Positions 1-6,243 of a stretch of 9,721 nucleotides of DNA are shown piece by piece (position 1 is the stretch's first letter; each line of letters starts with the position of its first letter). Made by a program: the position numbers and the translations under genes. The notes beneath the pieces were generated by a model. It saw only the letters and a list, made by a program, of their open reading frames with translations. It ran no database searches and was not told the origin of the DNA. The stretch spans positions 1 through 9,721 of the forward strand of contig DGKJ01000084.1 in assembly GCA_002387735.1 (NCBI GenBank). Direction: 5' to 3'. Origin of the DNA: Bacteriovoracaceae bacterium UBA4573 (GTDB lineage: Bacteria; Bdellovibrionota; UBA1018; UBA923).

Positions 1-459
1 CGCGAACAGAGTGCGCCCCGGTTGGTTGGGCTTGATGACTTTGAACGTGTGAGTGCCCAGTTTCATTCTTTTCGATTGTCGTTGGGTGAACATCCAATGC
101 CAGTATTGCGACGTTTTCTTCGTCAGGTTCCACGCGCGGTTACGGCCGACGCCAAAAAGGGGCGACATGGTCAGAGGTTTCGAGTTGCTGGTATGGTGAT
201 TGTGCGTCAGCGCCCGCCTACCGCTAAGGGCACGGTCTTTAGTGCCCTCGAAGATGAAACGGGTCTTCTGGACTTAATTTTTCACAAAGCAGTCCATGAA
301 AAATATCAAAAAACGCTGAGTTCTAACGCATTTTTAGTGGCTTCGGGCGAACTGCAGAAAGACGGTTATTCCGTAAGTCTGTTGGTGAGTAAAATAGAAC
401 CTCTAATGCCACCAGAGACTGAGCAAACCCTGAATTTTAAAACACATGACTGGCATTAA
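1..459 (+). CDS. dnaE2: Error-prone DNA polymerase DnaE2, C-terminal fragment (5' end outside window)
   Basis: This is the last 152 residues of a C-family DNA polymerase III alpha-type subunit. The frame is open from base 1, so the gene starts upstream; the TTG at 22 is only an internal codon. The first 30 residues match the linker before the OB domain (SLGEHPMPVLRRFL). The nucleic-acid-binding OB fold follows, with the run VRQRPPTAKGTVFSALEDET, whose VRQRP.TAKG form is typical of DnaE2 rather than replicative DnaE. It ends KTHDWH, like the SRDFH-type tail common in DnaE2. DnaE2 is known as the SOS-induced translesion polymerase working with ImuA and ImuB, usually encoded just upstream; those genes are not visible here. 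The catalytic PHP and palm domains also lie outside the window. The EamA transporter starts 26 bp downstream on the same strand, so read-through is possible, but the functions look unrelated. Confidence 0.93.
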   Translation, partial: REQSAPRLVGLDDFERVSAQFHSFRLSLGEHPMPVLRRFLRQVPRAVTADAKKGRHGQRFRVAGMVIVRQRPPTAKGTVFSALEDETGLLDLIFHKAVHEKYQKTLSSNAFLVASGELQKDGYSVSLLVSKIEPLMPPETEQTLNFKTHDWH

Positions 460-485
460 ACGGCGAGCCGAGATAAAAGCCTTAA

Positions 486-1421
486 ATGAAGGAAATCGGC
501 GCATTTTTGCTAGCGGGTCTATTTTGGGGCTCGTCTTTTTTATGGATAAAAATCTCAGTCGCCGACGTGCACACCACAAGCCTGGTGGCTTGGCGCCTGT
601 TGTTCGGCGCACTTGGTTTGATCGCAATTTTGAAGATTCGGAAAAAAAAGTTGCCGCGCGACCCACTGGTTTGGAAAAGAATTATATTGCTCTCATTTCT
701 GAGCCCAGTGATTCCTTTTTACCTGATTGCTTGGGGTGAAACTCAGATTGACTCAAGTGTTGCATCGATACTGAATGGCACAACACCGTTGTTCACCATC
801 GTGGCAGCTCACTTTCTATTGCACGACGAAAAAATTACCGTCTCAAGGGTATTCGGCCTGTTATTGGGGTTTGCTGGCGTGATCGTATTAGTAACGCGCG
901 GACAGAGCACCACAGGTTTGTTGCAAGGGTTAATTGCCGGAGGCAGTACTGGTGTCGTTTTGGGTAAGCTCGCAGTCGTAGGCGCTTCCTTTTGTTATGC
1001 AGTTTCGACCGTGTTATTGAGAAAAACGCTGCGAAATATGCCATCCTTCGAACTTGCGACCTGTATTTTATTGGTCGGGTCAATAGTAGCTTGGATCGTA
1101 GTTTACTTCGTGAACCCCCCTGTCATATTGCCGACCAAACCGATCACTTGGTTCGCGCTTGCTTGGATGGGATTACTCGGCAGCAGCCTGGCGTTTATGC
1201 TTTATTTCTATTTACTCAATACGTGGGGAGCCACTAGAGCCGCTTTTACGAACTATATCTTTCCGCTGGTCGGCTTAGGTTTGGGGATAGTGTTTCTCAA
1301 AGAAAAAGCCGACTGGAGTTTGGCGTTCGGAGCACTTTTAATCGTAGCCGGAGTTCTGAGCGCCAACATCAAGAGCCTGTCGTTCTTTGTCAGCAAAGAG
1401 AAGTCCATACCCCCAAGGTAA
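486..1421 (+). CDS. EamA/DMT-superfamily membrane transporter
   Basis: This is a 311-residue inner-membrane protein with about ten hydrophobic helices arranged as two EamA repeats. The first repeat opens with GLFWGSSFLWIKIS (11-24) and closes with SILNGTTPLFTIVAAHFLLHDE (written in two parts: SILNGTTP 94-101, HFLLHDE 109-115). The second runs from about residue 161 (KLAVVGASFCYAVSTVLLRK region) to NYIFPLVGLGLGIVFLKEK (256-274), the typical repeat end. Length fits the family norm of about 300. Members export or import amino acids and other metabolites; the substrate cannot be told from sequence. The tail KSLSFFVSKEKSIPPR is basic and probably cytoplasmic. ATG 486 is the first start after dnaE2 and begins directly with helix 1, but its ribosome-binding site is weak. 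The gene is closed by a terminator that overlaps its stop codon. Confidence 0.92.
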   Translation: MKEIGAFLLAGLFWGSSFLWIKISVADVHTTSLVAWRLLFGALGLIAILKIRKKKLPRDPLVWKRIILLSFLSPVIPFYLIAWGETQIDSSVASILNGTTPLFTIVAAHFLLHDEKITVSRVFGLLLGFAGVIVLVTRGQSTTGLLQGLIAGGSTGVVLGKLAVVGASFCYAVSTVLLRKTLRNMPSFELATCILLVGSIVAWIVVYFVNPPVILPTKPITWFALAWMGLLGSSLAFMLYFYLLNTWGATRAAFTNYIFPLVGLGLGIVFLKEKADWSLAFGALLIVAGVLSANIKSLSFFVSKEKSIPPR

Positions 1422-1445
1422 CTGCTTGAAATCGCAGTTTTTTTA
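1420..1445 (+). terminator. Rho-independent terminator after the EamA transporter gene
   Basis: The arms AACTGC (1420-1425) and GCAGTT (1434-1439) form a 6-bp stem with an 8-nt loop, followed by a run of seven T (1438-1444, two of them in the stem). The left arm includes the last base of the TAA stop codon. The stem is short, so termination may be incomplete. The A-rich stretch after it gives no equally good terminator on the other strand. Confidence 0.65.
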
Positions 1446-1467
1446 AAAAAAATAAGAACGCAACCTC

Positions 1468-1480
1468 CCGCGCCTTGACC
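1468..1480 (+). promoter_or_regulatory. Candidate -35 element with shared upstream box, before the exported kinase-like gene
   Basis: CCGCGCCTTGAC lies at 1468-1479, 76 bases before the TTG start at 1556. It contains TTGACC, close to the sigma-70 -35 consensus. The same 12 bases occur in the gap upstream of the nucleoside-binding protein on the other strand (8839-8828). No convincing -10 hexamer lies 16-18 bases downstream, so this is a candidate only. The rest of the 134-bp gap holds the terminator, A/T-rich DNA and the ribosome-binding site; no other gene is seen. Confidence 0.3.
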
Positions 1481-1543
1481 TTTCAAAGCAAAAAAATGAA
1501 GGTACGCGCAGCCTTACAACATTGAATTTCACATCACGTTTCT

Positions 1544-1549
1544 AGGGGG
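1544..1549 (+). promoter_or_regulatory. Ribosome-binding site that fixes the TTG start at 1556
   Basis: AGGGGG sits 6 bases before TTG 1556. There is no in-frame ATG until the codon for residue 156, deep inside the protein, so this site decides the non-ATG start. A second TTG at 1565 is in frame but less well spaced. Confidence 0.7.
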
Positions 1550-1555
1550 TTCTGC

Positions 1556-2749
1556 TTGGGTCGCTTGGGGTATGCTTTCTCCAGATGTTTCCTTACGCTC
1601 GGTGCCAGTGTTTCTGCGTTTTTGTTTTTATCCTCTTCTTGGGCGCTGCCAATACCTCCAGTGTTCCGTCAATTAGTTGTTGATGAGAATCGCGAAGAGT
1701 TAATCGAAAAATTCGAAGCCATTCCCGTTGTTAGTCCTGAAGAATTTTTGAACCGAGTCGGTCCCAGCAATTTACGTTTGTTGGGCAATGGTTTTAATGG
1801 CGTTGCTTTAACCGATGAACTTCGTGTCGTGAAAATCTTGCAGGACGTTTTTAAATTTCATGCCGATCAAGGTGGCGCTTGGCAAGGATTGCAGAAATAC
1901 CGACCGTTGGCTGCTCTAATTCCCAGCGAGGAGACAGCTCCAAAAAAGGACCGAATCGGAAGCCTCAATGAACATGTGCTCGAAAAAGAGACGCTCGGCA
2001 GTCTATTGTGGGCGCTTGTAATGCCGGGCGCTGAAAGAGATTTCCCCGACCTAGTGTCGAGTGACGGAATGGCGCAAAGAATTCCCCTAGTAGAAGGTCA
2101 GTCTCTAGACAAAGTTTTAGCGGCGGAACGCAGAGGCGAAAAACCATTGTATGACCCAGCGGCCCTTTGGCGCGAGATAACCGAAATACTCAACCGAGCG
2201 GAACGCTTGCTGTTCCGTACTGGAGTAACGGTCGACATCTTAAATTCCGCTAATTTTTTAGTAAGTGGCAGTTATAAGTCCCCGGTAGTGCGATTGATAG
2301 ATCGTGAATTGGTTCAGCTTTCTCCGGAAGGATACGAGTATTATGAAAAACGAGGTTTCGTGGTCCCTCGCTCGTTGTATGCCACTCAACGAAAACTGGT
2401 ATATTGGCCTTTGTTTCCGGACCACGTTGTTTTTAGTAACTTGTGGCGCTTGAGTCTGGAACAGTCGCTCACTTACGTTCGGGTGCGGTACGGCTTTTCA
2501 AAAGACGGAGCAGCCGAGTACTTGTCTCGAGTACCAAAGCTGCCAATAAATTTTGTGACCGAACAACTAATCAAACTCATTCAACGGCGTGAAGGGTTAA
2601 CACATCAAGAAACTTTAGAATTTTTGCGAAGGAATCCAAAAATTTTAGAACAACAAGCTCCCAATCAAACCAATTTTTCGAATATCGAGCGTGCTCTGTG
2701 TTCAGACTTGCTCAACGACGCTATTACGCGTCGATATGATCGAAGCTAA
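1556..2749 (+). CDS. Exported protein of unknown family with protein-kinase-like motifs (tentative)
   Basis: This is a 397-residue protein I do not recognise by name. It starts at TTG with a good AGGGGG site. Residues 1-30 look like a Sec signal peptide (hydrophobic LGASVSAFLFL, cleavage likely after SWA-30), so it should act outside the cytoplasm. After that come motifs in kinase-fold order: a glycine-rich loop LLGNGFNGVAL (75-85), VVKIL with a possible ATP-binding Lys93, acidic helix residues E139-E145, a hinge-like IPLVEGQSLDKVL (176-188), GVTVDILNSANFLV (223-236) resembling a catalytic loop, and VRLIDRE (245-251) at the place of DFG. The spacing D227-x5-N233 is one longer than the usual HRD-x4-N, and the DFG glycine is replaced, so it may be a pseudokinase or another fold. 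The C-terminal third is basic and helical. It is monocistronic and ends 5 bp from the convergent operon, with no clear terminator between. That it is a gene is fairly sure; the kinase reading is inference. Confidence 0.72.
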   Translation: MGRLGYAFSRCFLTLGASVSAFLFLSSSWALPIPPVFRQLVVDENREELIEKFEAIPVVSPEEFLNRVGPSNLRLLGNGFNGVALTDELRVVKILQDVFKFHADQGGAWQGLQKYRPLAALIPSEETAPKKDRIGSLNEHVLEKETLGSLLWALVMPGAERDFPDLVSSDGMAQRIPLVEGQSLDKVLAAERRGEKPLYDPAALWREITEILNRAERLLFRTGVTVDILNSANFLVSGSYKSPVVRLIDRELVQLSPEGYEYYEKRGFVVPRSLYATQRKLVYWPLFPDHVVFSNLWRLSLEQSLTYVRVRYGFSKDGAAEYLSRVPKLPINFVTEQLIKLIQRREGLTHQETLEFLRRNPKILEQQAPNQTNFSNIERALCSDLLNDAITRRYDRS

Positions 2750-2754
2750 ACAAA

Positions 2755-3573
2755 TTAACGTCGATTCATGAGACGGTGTATGCGATTGAGGCATTCCCAT
2801 TTGAGGCGATCCTCGTCAGCTTGAAGTCCCCATTTGTAGTGGTAATATTCGTTCTTCACGTTTCGTTGGGGTATTCCAAAATCGGTACCCTGGGAGTTTA
2901 AAAAAACCGAAAATTTACCGTACCAGGTGGCGAGTTTTTCGCGGTATTCTTTTTTAAGATCGATGGTCTTAAGTAGCTCTTCGCCGAGTCTACGTTTAAG
3001 AGTGTAAAGCGAACGAGTGAGACCTTCTTTTTCGAAATGCTCGACGAGCGCGCTACGTTCCTCTGGTGAAGGTTGAGGCGTTTGCGGTGAACTATTCGAG
3101 TCTTTGATGGTCGGAACGTCTTCGGAAGTGTCGTTGGAAGGATAAATGCGTAATGGGTCGTACTTTTGGTCCAGTGTAATTTGAGTCATGATTTCAGCGA
3201 ATAGTTTGAGCGAACTTACGGTGGCGTTGCCCTTTTCCTTTTCTCGAAACTCGGCAGAATAGACGACCCCATTGTAAATACCTTCGTAGTGCCCGCCTTG
3301 ATCAAGCACGTTCATATAACGTAAAAATTCATCTTCGCTTGCTATCGAACGTTCGAGAACAACTTGAAACAATTCTCGAATGAATTCGCCGTTAATAGCG
3401 CGATGCTCGAGCGGTATGTCTTCTGGTGAAGGCTCTTTGCTCGGTTCAGGCTTATTCGCAAATAGCGGAGCAATTTTTTTTTGGTACATTTCTTTAGGCG
3501 AACATCCGATATGAAAAATCGAAACGATAATTAAGATAGTCGCACTAAAAGAAAAAACTAAGTTTGGTGCCAT
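2755..3573 (-). CDS. Probable lipoprotein with a DUF4214-like helical segment
   Basis: This is a 272-residue protein. I chose ATG 3573 because it puts a hydrophobic signal (LVFSFSATILIIVSIF) directly before FHIGC, with Cys24 as the likely lipidated residue; the box is imperfect, having His at -3. A TTG start at 3633 would add 20 residues that spoil the signal. A Pro/Glu-rich linker (41-56) follows. Residues 63-109, from FIRELFQVVLER to VVYSAEFRE, resemble the DUF4214 pattern (F.R.LY..VLGR...GL.YW...L..G......F..S.EF). A low-complexity Ser/Pro/Asn stretch spans 145-171, and a charged, aromatic-rich helical C-terminus ends RLMNRR. The start lies 29 bases inside the upstream barrel gene, so translation is probably coupled, and it is the last gene of the nucleoside-transport operon. 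DUF4214 is known from cell-surface and exported proteins without a fixed function. The role here is unknown. Confidence 0.7.
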   Translation of the reverse strand: MAPNLVFSFSATILIIVSIFHIGCSPKEMYQKKIAPLFANKPEPSKEPSPEDIPLEHRAINGEFIRELFQVVLERSIASEDEFLRYMNVLDQGGHYEGIYNGVVYSAEFREKEKGNATVSSLKLFAEIMTQITLDQKYDPLRIYPSNDTSEDVPTIKDSNSSPQTPQPSPEERSALVEHFEKEGLTRSLYTLKRRLGEELLKTIDLKKEYREKLATWYGKFSVFLNSQGTDFGIPQRNVKNEYYHYKWGLQADEDRLKWECLNRIHRLMNRR

Positions 3574-4327
3574 AAGAGTTGACGTTCCTGGTAGTAAAGT
3601 CGGCCTCTGCTGTAATTCGTGCGAACCCCGCAACTAGTGATGTTCCTGCAAAAAAGTGGCCCGCGTCGATGCTAGTATCAAAACTTACATTGGAATTAAG
3701 TGGCAAGGTGCTTGTGGGGTTCGCTACGTTCGCGTTGACGTACCGGTAACCCGCGCCAGCGAACATATGGACGAAAAGAATCGAGTGACTCACCACCAAG
3801 TCGGCGCCGTAAGTAGCGGCATTCGCTAGGACCAGGTCCGCGTAGTTGTACTGCGCTCGAATTGCAATGGGTGGAAGGCGCGGTCGGTCGATAGCTGTCC
3901 ATTGAAGATTAAATCCGTAAGCTTCAAGTCGGTAGCCTCGCACCTTTATCGTAGGTATAAATTCGCTTCCGATCATTAAATTTCCCGGCAAACTTTTTTG
4001 AATATTCACCTTGGGGATTGGGATGTAGCGTGGAACGTTTTGAATACCGATTTCACTCAACGCACTGGCGACTTTTGCCGGCACGGTAACTGCTGAAACA
4101 CTGGTACCAAAATCAATGCCGATATCCGAACTAAACGGCTTTGCACCTTCGTACGCTCGTAGATCAGCGGCGAGGCCCACAAACGCACCAAGTTCTGAAA
4201 TTAGGTTGTTGGTGGCATTAATAAAAGTCGAAGGGTCAAAATTAGCGGCCGTTGCATTGGTTCTTAGACCGAGCATTAAGATTACGAAACTAAATTTCAG
4301 AACACGAATATCGAGGAGGTGCACCAT
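3545..4327 (-). CDS. Predicted outer-membrane beta-barrel protein in the nucleoside operon
   Basis: This 260-residue protein has a Sec signal peptide (hydrophobic FSFVILMLG, cleavage likely after NATA-27) and a C-terminus SYGTKLSFFF. A last strand ending in Phe is the standard BAM recognition signal of outer-membrane barrels. From about residue 115 the sequence alternates polar and hydrophobic positions in many short strands rich in Tyr, Gly and Asn (EFIPTIKVRGYRLEAYGFNL, GAGYRYVNANV, AGFARITAEADFTTR). The first part (30-110) is less clearly barrel and could be a plug or periplasmic section. I see no named porin family with certainty. ATG 4327 follows the permease stop by 9 bases and has no Shine-Dalgarno sequence, pointing to coupled translation and one transcript. 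By inference it could let nucleosides through the outer membrane, as Tsx does in enterics, but it does not look like Tsx. Confidence 0.72.
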   Translation of the reverse strand: MVHLLDIRVLKFSFVILMLGLRTNATAANFDPSTFINATNNLISELGAFVGLAADLRAYEGAKPFSSDIGIDFGTSVSAVTVPAKVASALSEIGIQNVPRYIPIPKVNIQKSLPGNLMIGSEFIPTIKVRGYRLEAYGFNLQWTAIDRPRLPPIAIRAQYNYADLVLANAATYGADLVVSHSILFVHMFAGAGYRYVNANVANPTSTLPLNSNVSFDTSIDAGHFFAGTSLVAGFARITAEADFTTRNVNSYGTKLSFFF

Positions 4328-4336
4328 GGGACAATA

Positions 4337-5230
4337 TTAACTTGAAAGAGCCTTGGGTACAAATAGTCCCCCTGGTGACTTGGCAGCCCTACGATTGACA
4401 ACTGCGAGAACCAAAAGGGTAGCGATGAAAGGCAGACTTTGCATCCATTGCACGGGTAGTGTTCGGTCGCCCCAGAGCGGAATATCTTGAAATAATATCT
4501 GACACGCTTCGATAGAGCCAAAAATCAAGGCACCAGCTAGAGCGCCCTGTGGCGTCCAGCGACCTACAATAACGGCTGCGAGGGCGACATATCCCCGACC
4601 TGCTGTCATGTTACGAGTGAATCCTGCCCCATGATCGATGGATAAATAGGCGCCGGCGACTCCACAGAGCGCCCCAGATAAACACACGGCTAACCAGCGA
4701 ACTTTTTGTGAAGAAATTCCTTGAGCGTCGAGTGCGTCGGGAACTTCACCGGCAAAACGGATATACTGTCCGAAACGGGACCAACGGTGCATTACATAGA
4801 GCAAAAGCGCAACGATTGGCGCGCAAATCACCAGCGGTGAGACGCGGCCACCAAGAGCTGTGATGCGCTGCGCATTTTCGAGCATTGGTGAACTTGTCGA
4901 AGAGTCAAACAACGTCTTACAAAGTACCGGTGTCAAACCTGCTACGACCGCATTCACGGCCAAGCCGCTGATGATCGCATGAGCTCGAAAGGTTATTGTC
5001 AATAATGCGTGTAGGGCACCAAAAACGGAACTGGCTAAGACTCCTGCCACGAATGCAAGCCATGGGTCTTTAGTTGCCCAGGCAACCGTGGCGGCCGTAA
5101 AGGCACCAGCCAACATCAGACCTTCCAGTGCAATGTTCACTACGCCCGCACGTTCTGAAAGCATCCCGCCAAGCGCGGCGTAAACCAGCGGCGTAGACAC
5201 ACTTGCAACGGTAAACAGAAATTCGGTCAT
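4337..5230 (-). CDS. Nucleoside ABC transporter permease, second subunit (NupQ/YufQ-like)
   Basis: This is a 297-residue inner-membrane permease of the BPD_transp_2 family. Diagnostic stretches are TPLVYAALGGMLSERAGVVN (13-32) with IALEGLMLAGAF after it, HAIISGLAVNAVVAGLT near the middle, and VAGAYLSIDHGAGFTRNMTA followed by GRGYVALAAVIVGRW near the C-terminal third. About eight to nine helices are expected. It pairs with the permease encoded just upstream to make the membrane channel energised by the ATPase. ATG 5230 overlaps the upstream TGA stop as ATGA, a standard sign of coupled translation and equal output of the two permeases. The predicted barrel gene follows after 9 bases. The family is secure; the substrate (purine or other nucleosides) is taken from the binding-protein family. 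Confidence 0.93.
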   Translation of the reverse strand: MTEFLFTVASVSTPLVYAALGGMLSERAGVVNIALEGLMLAGAFTAATVAWATKDPWLAFVAGVLASSVFGALHALLTITFRAHAIISGLAVNAVVAGLTPVLCKTLFDSSTSSPMLENAQRITALGGRVSPLVICAPIVALLLYVMHRWSRFGQYIRFAGEVPDALDAQGISSQKVRWLAVCLSGALCGVAGAYLSIDHGAGFTRNMTAGRGYVALAAVIVGRWTPQGALAGALIFGSIEACQILFQDIPLWGDRTLPVQWMQSLPFIATLLVLAVVNRRAAKSPGGLFVPKALSS

Positions 5231-6243
5231 GACGACGCTCCACCTTTTTTGCGAGTTTGCAGAGCGAGTACCAATAGGATTACGGCCTGAATCACCGCAG
5301 CGAGATCACGAGTCACGCGTTCGGTCTCTAGGTCAAGATCTAGAGCCCCTTTTTGAAGGGCGCCAAACAGAAGCGTTGCAGCAATCAGCATTGGTAAGCT
5401 GCCGCGTGCAATTAAGGCCACAGAAAGCCCGATGAATCCGTAGCCAGGAGAAAACCCGTCTATAAGACGATAAGCATGACCGAACACTTCGTTCACGCCG
5501 GCGAGCCCTGCAATTGCACCTGCTATCAATAGGCTTTTTAATCGAATTTTAGTGGCAGCAATGCCGGCAAGTTCGGAAGCTCGTGGATTATGCCCTGTCG
5601 AACGGACGCGGAGTCCAAACCAAGTGGTGGTGAGTACGGCATGTACTAATACGGCGAGTCCAATTGCGAGAGGTGCAAAAACGGTTGCGTGTTTCCAAAG
5701 CGGGCCAAAGCGCAGACCCTCGGCGATCCAAGTGGTTTCGAGGCTCTGATTTTCTGGGTTTTTAAAAATTTCTAGCACCGACCAATTTACAAGGGCTAAA
5801 GCTACGAAATTCAATAGAATGGTTGAAATTACTTCGTGAATACCGTGGCGAACTCGCAACCAACCCGCGATACCAGCCCAAAATGCCGCGGCCGCCATAG
5901 CGAATACTATTGCACTGGGAATTACAACGAAAACTGGAAGCGTTGGTCCAAACCAAAGTCCAAACGCGACAGACGCCAAAGCCCCGATCAACATTTGTCC
6001 TTCGGCGCCAATATTGAATAATCCAGCCGCGAGAGCTAATCGCACGCTGCATGCGGTTAGTAAAATTGGAGTGGAATAAAACAAAGTATATGAAAAATTT
6101 TCCAGGGACCCAAACGCGGAATTAAGAAGTACGCTGGCGACACTAATCGGGCTATCACCAATTCCTAGCACAATGGCCGAAAGCACAGCCAACGTTCCAA
6201 TAGTTAAAAAAAAGGACTCTTGATATTTTTTCACGCTCGTCAC
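5227..6243 (-). CDS. Nucleoside ABC transporter permease, first subunit (NupP/YufP-like)
   Basis: This is a 338-residue BPD_transp_2 permease. The core motif LTACSVRLALAAGLFNIGAE is followed by GQMLIGALASVAFG. IHEVISTILLNFVALALVNW corresponds to the conserved (N)EVISTIMLN segment, and GLSVALIARGSLPMLIAATL with LFGALQKGA is the usual late helix pair. These signatures are specific to the nucleoside/BMP branch. The start is GTG 6243, which overlaps the ATPase TGA stop as GTGA; no ATG gives a full first helix. Its stop in turn overlaps the next permease start by four bases. The N-terminal 40 residues hold one extra hydrophobic helix and a periplasmic loop, giving normal length for this subunit. 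Confidence 0.94.
   Translation of the reverse strand: MTSVKKYQESFFLTIGTLAVLSAIVLGIGDSPISVASVLLNSAFGSLENFSYTLFYSTPILLTACSVRLALAAGLFNIGAEGQMLIGALASVAFGLWFGPTLPVFVVIPSAIVFAMAAAAFWAGIAGWLRVRHGIHEVISTILLNFVALALVNWSVLEIFKNPENQSLETTWIAEGLRFGPLWKHATVFAPLAIGLAVLVHAVLTTTWFGLRVRSTGHNPRASELAGIAATKIRLKSLLIAGAIAGLAGVNEVFGHAYRLIDGFSPGYGFIGLSVALIARGSLPMLIAATLLFGALQKGALDLDLETERVTRDLAAVIQAVILLVLALQTRKKGGASS

Noticed and set aside
446..739. A 97-residue plus-strand frame overlapping the EamA transporter start.
   Set aside because: It is in a different frame from the clear membrane transporter, has no hydrophobic or domain pattern, and reads as a shadow of it.
2750..2754. Bidirectional terminator between the convergent genes.
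   Set aside because: Only five bases separate the two stop codons, and I see no stem-loop with flanking A/T runs around them.
4314..4339. A near-perfect Shine-Dalgarno GAGGAGGT followed by ATG on the plus strand at 4325, giving a four-residue frame (MGQY).
   Set aside because: It lies antisense inside the start of the predicted barrel gene and stops after four codons. Most likely it is the chance complement of CACCTCCTC in the barrel signal-peptide codons.
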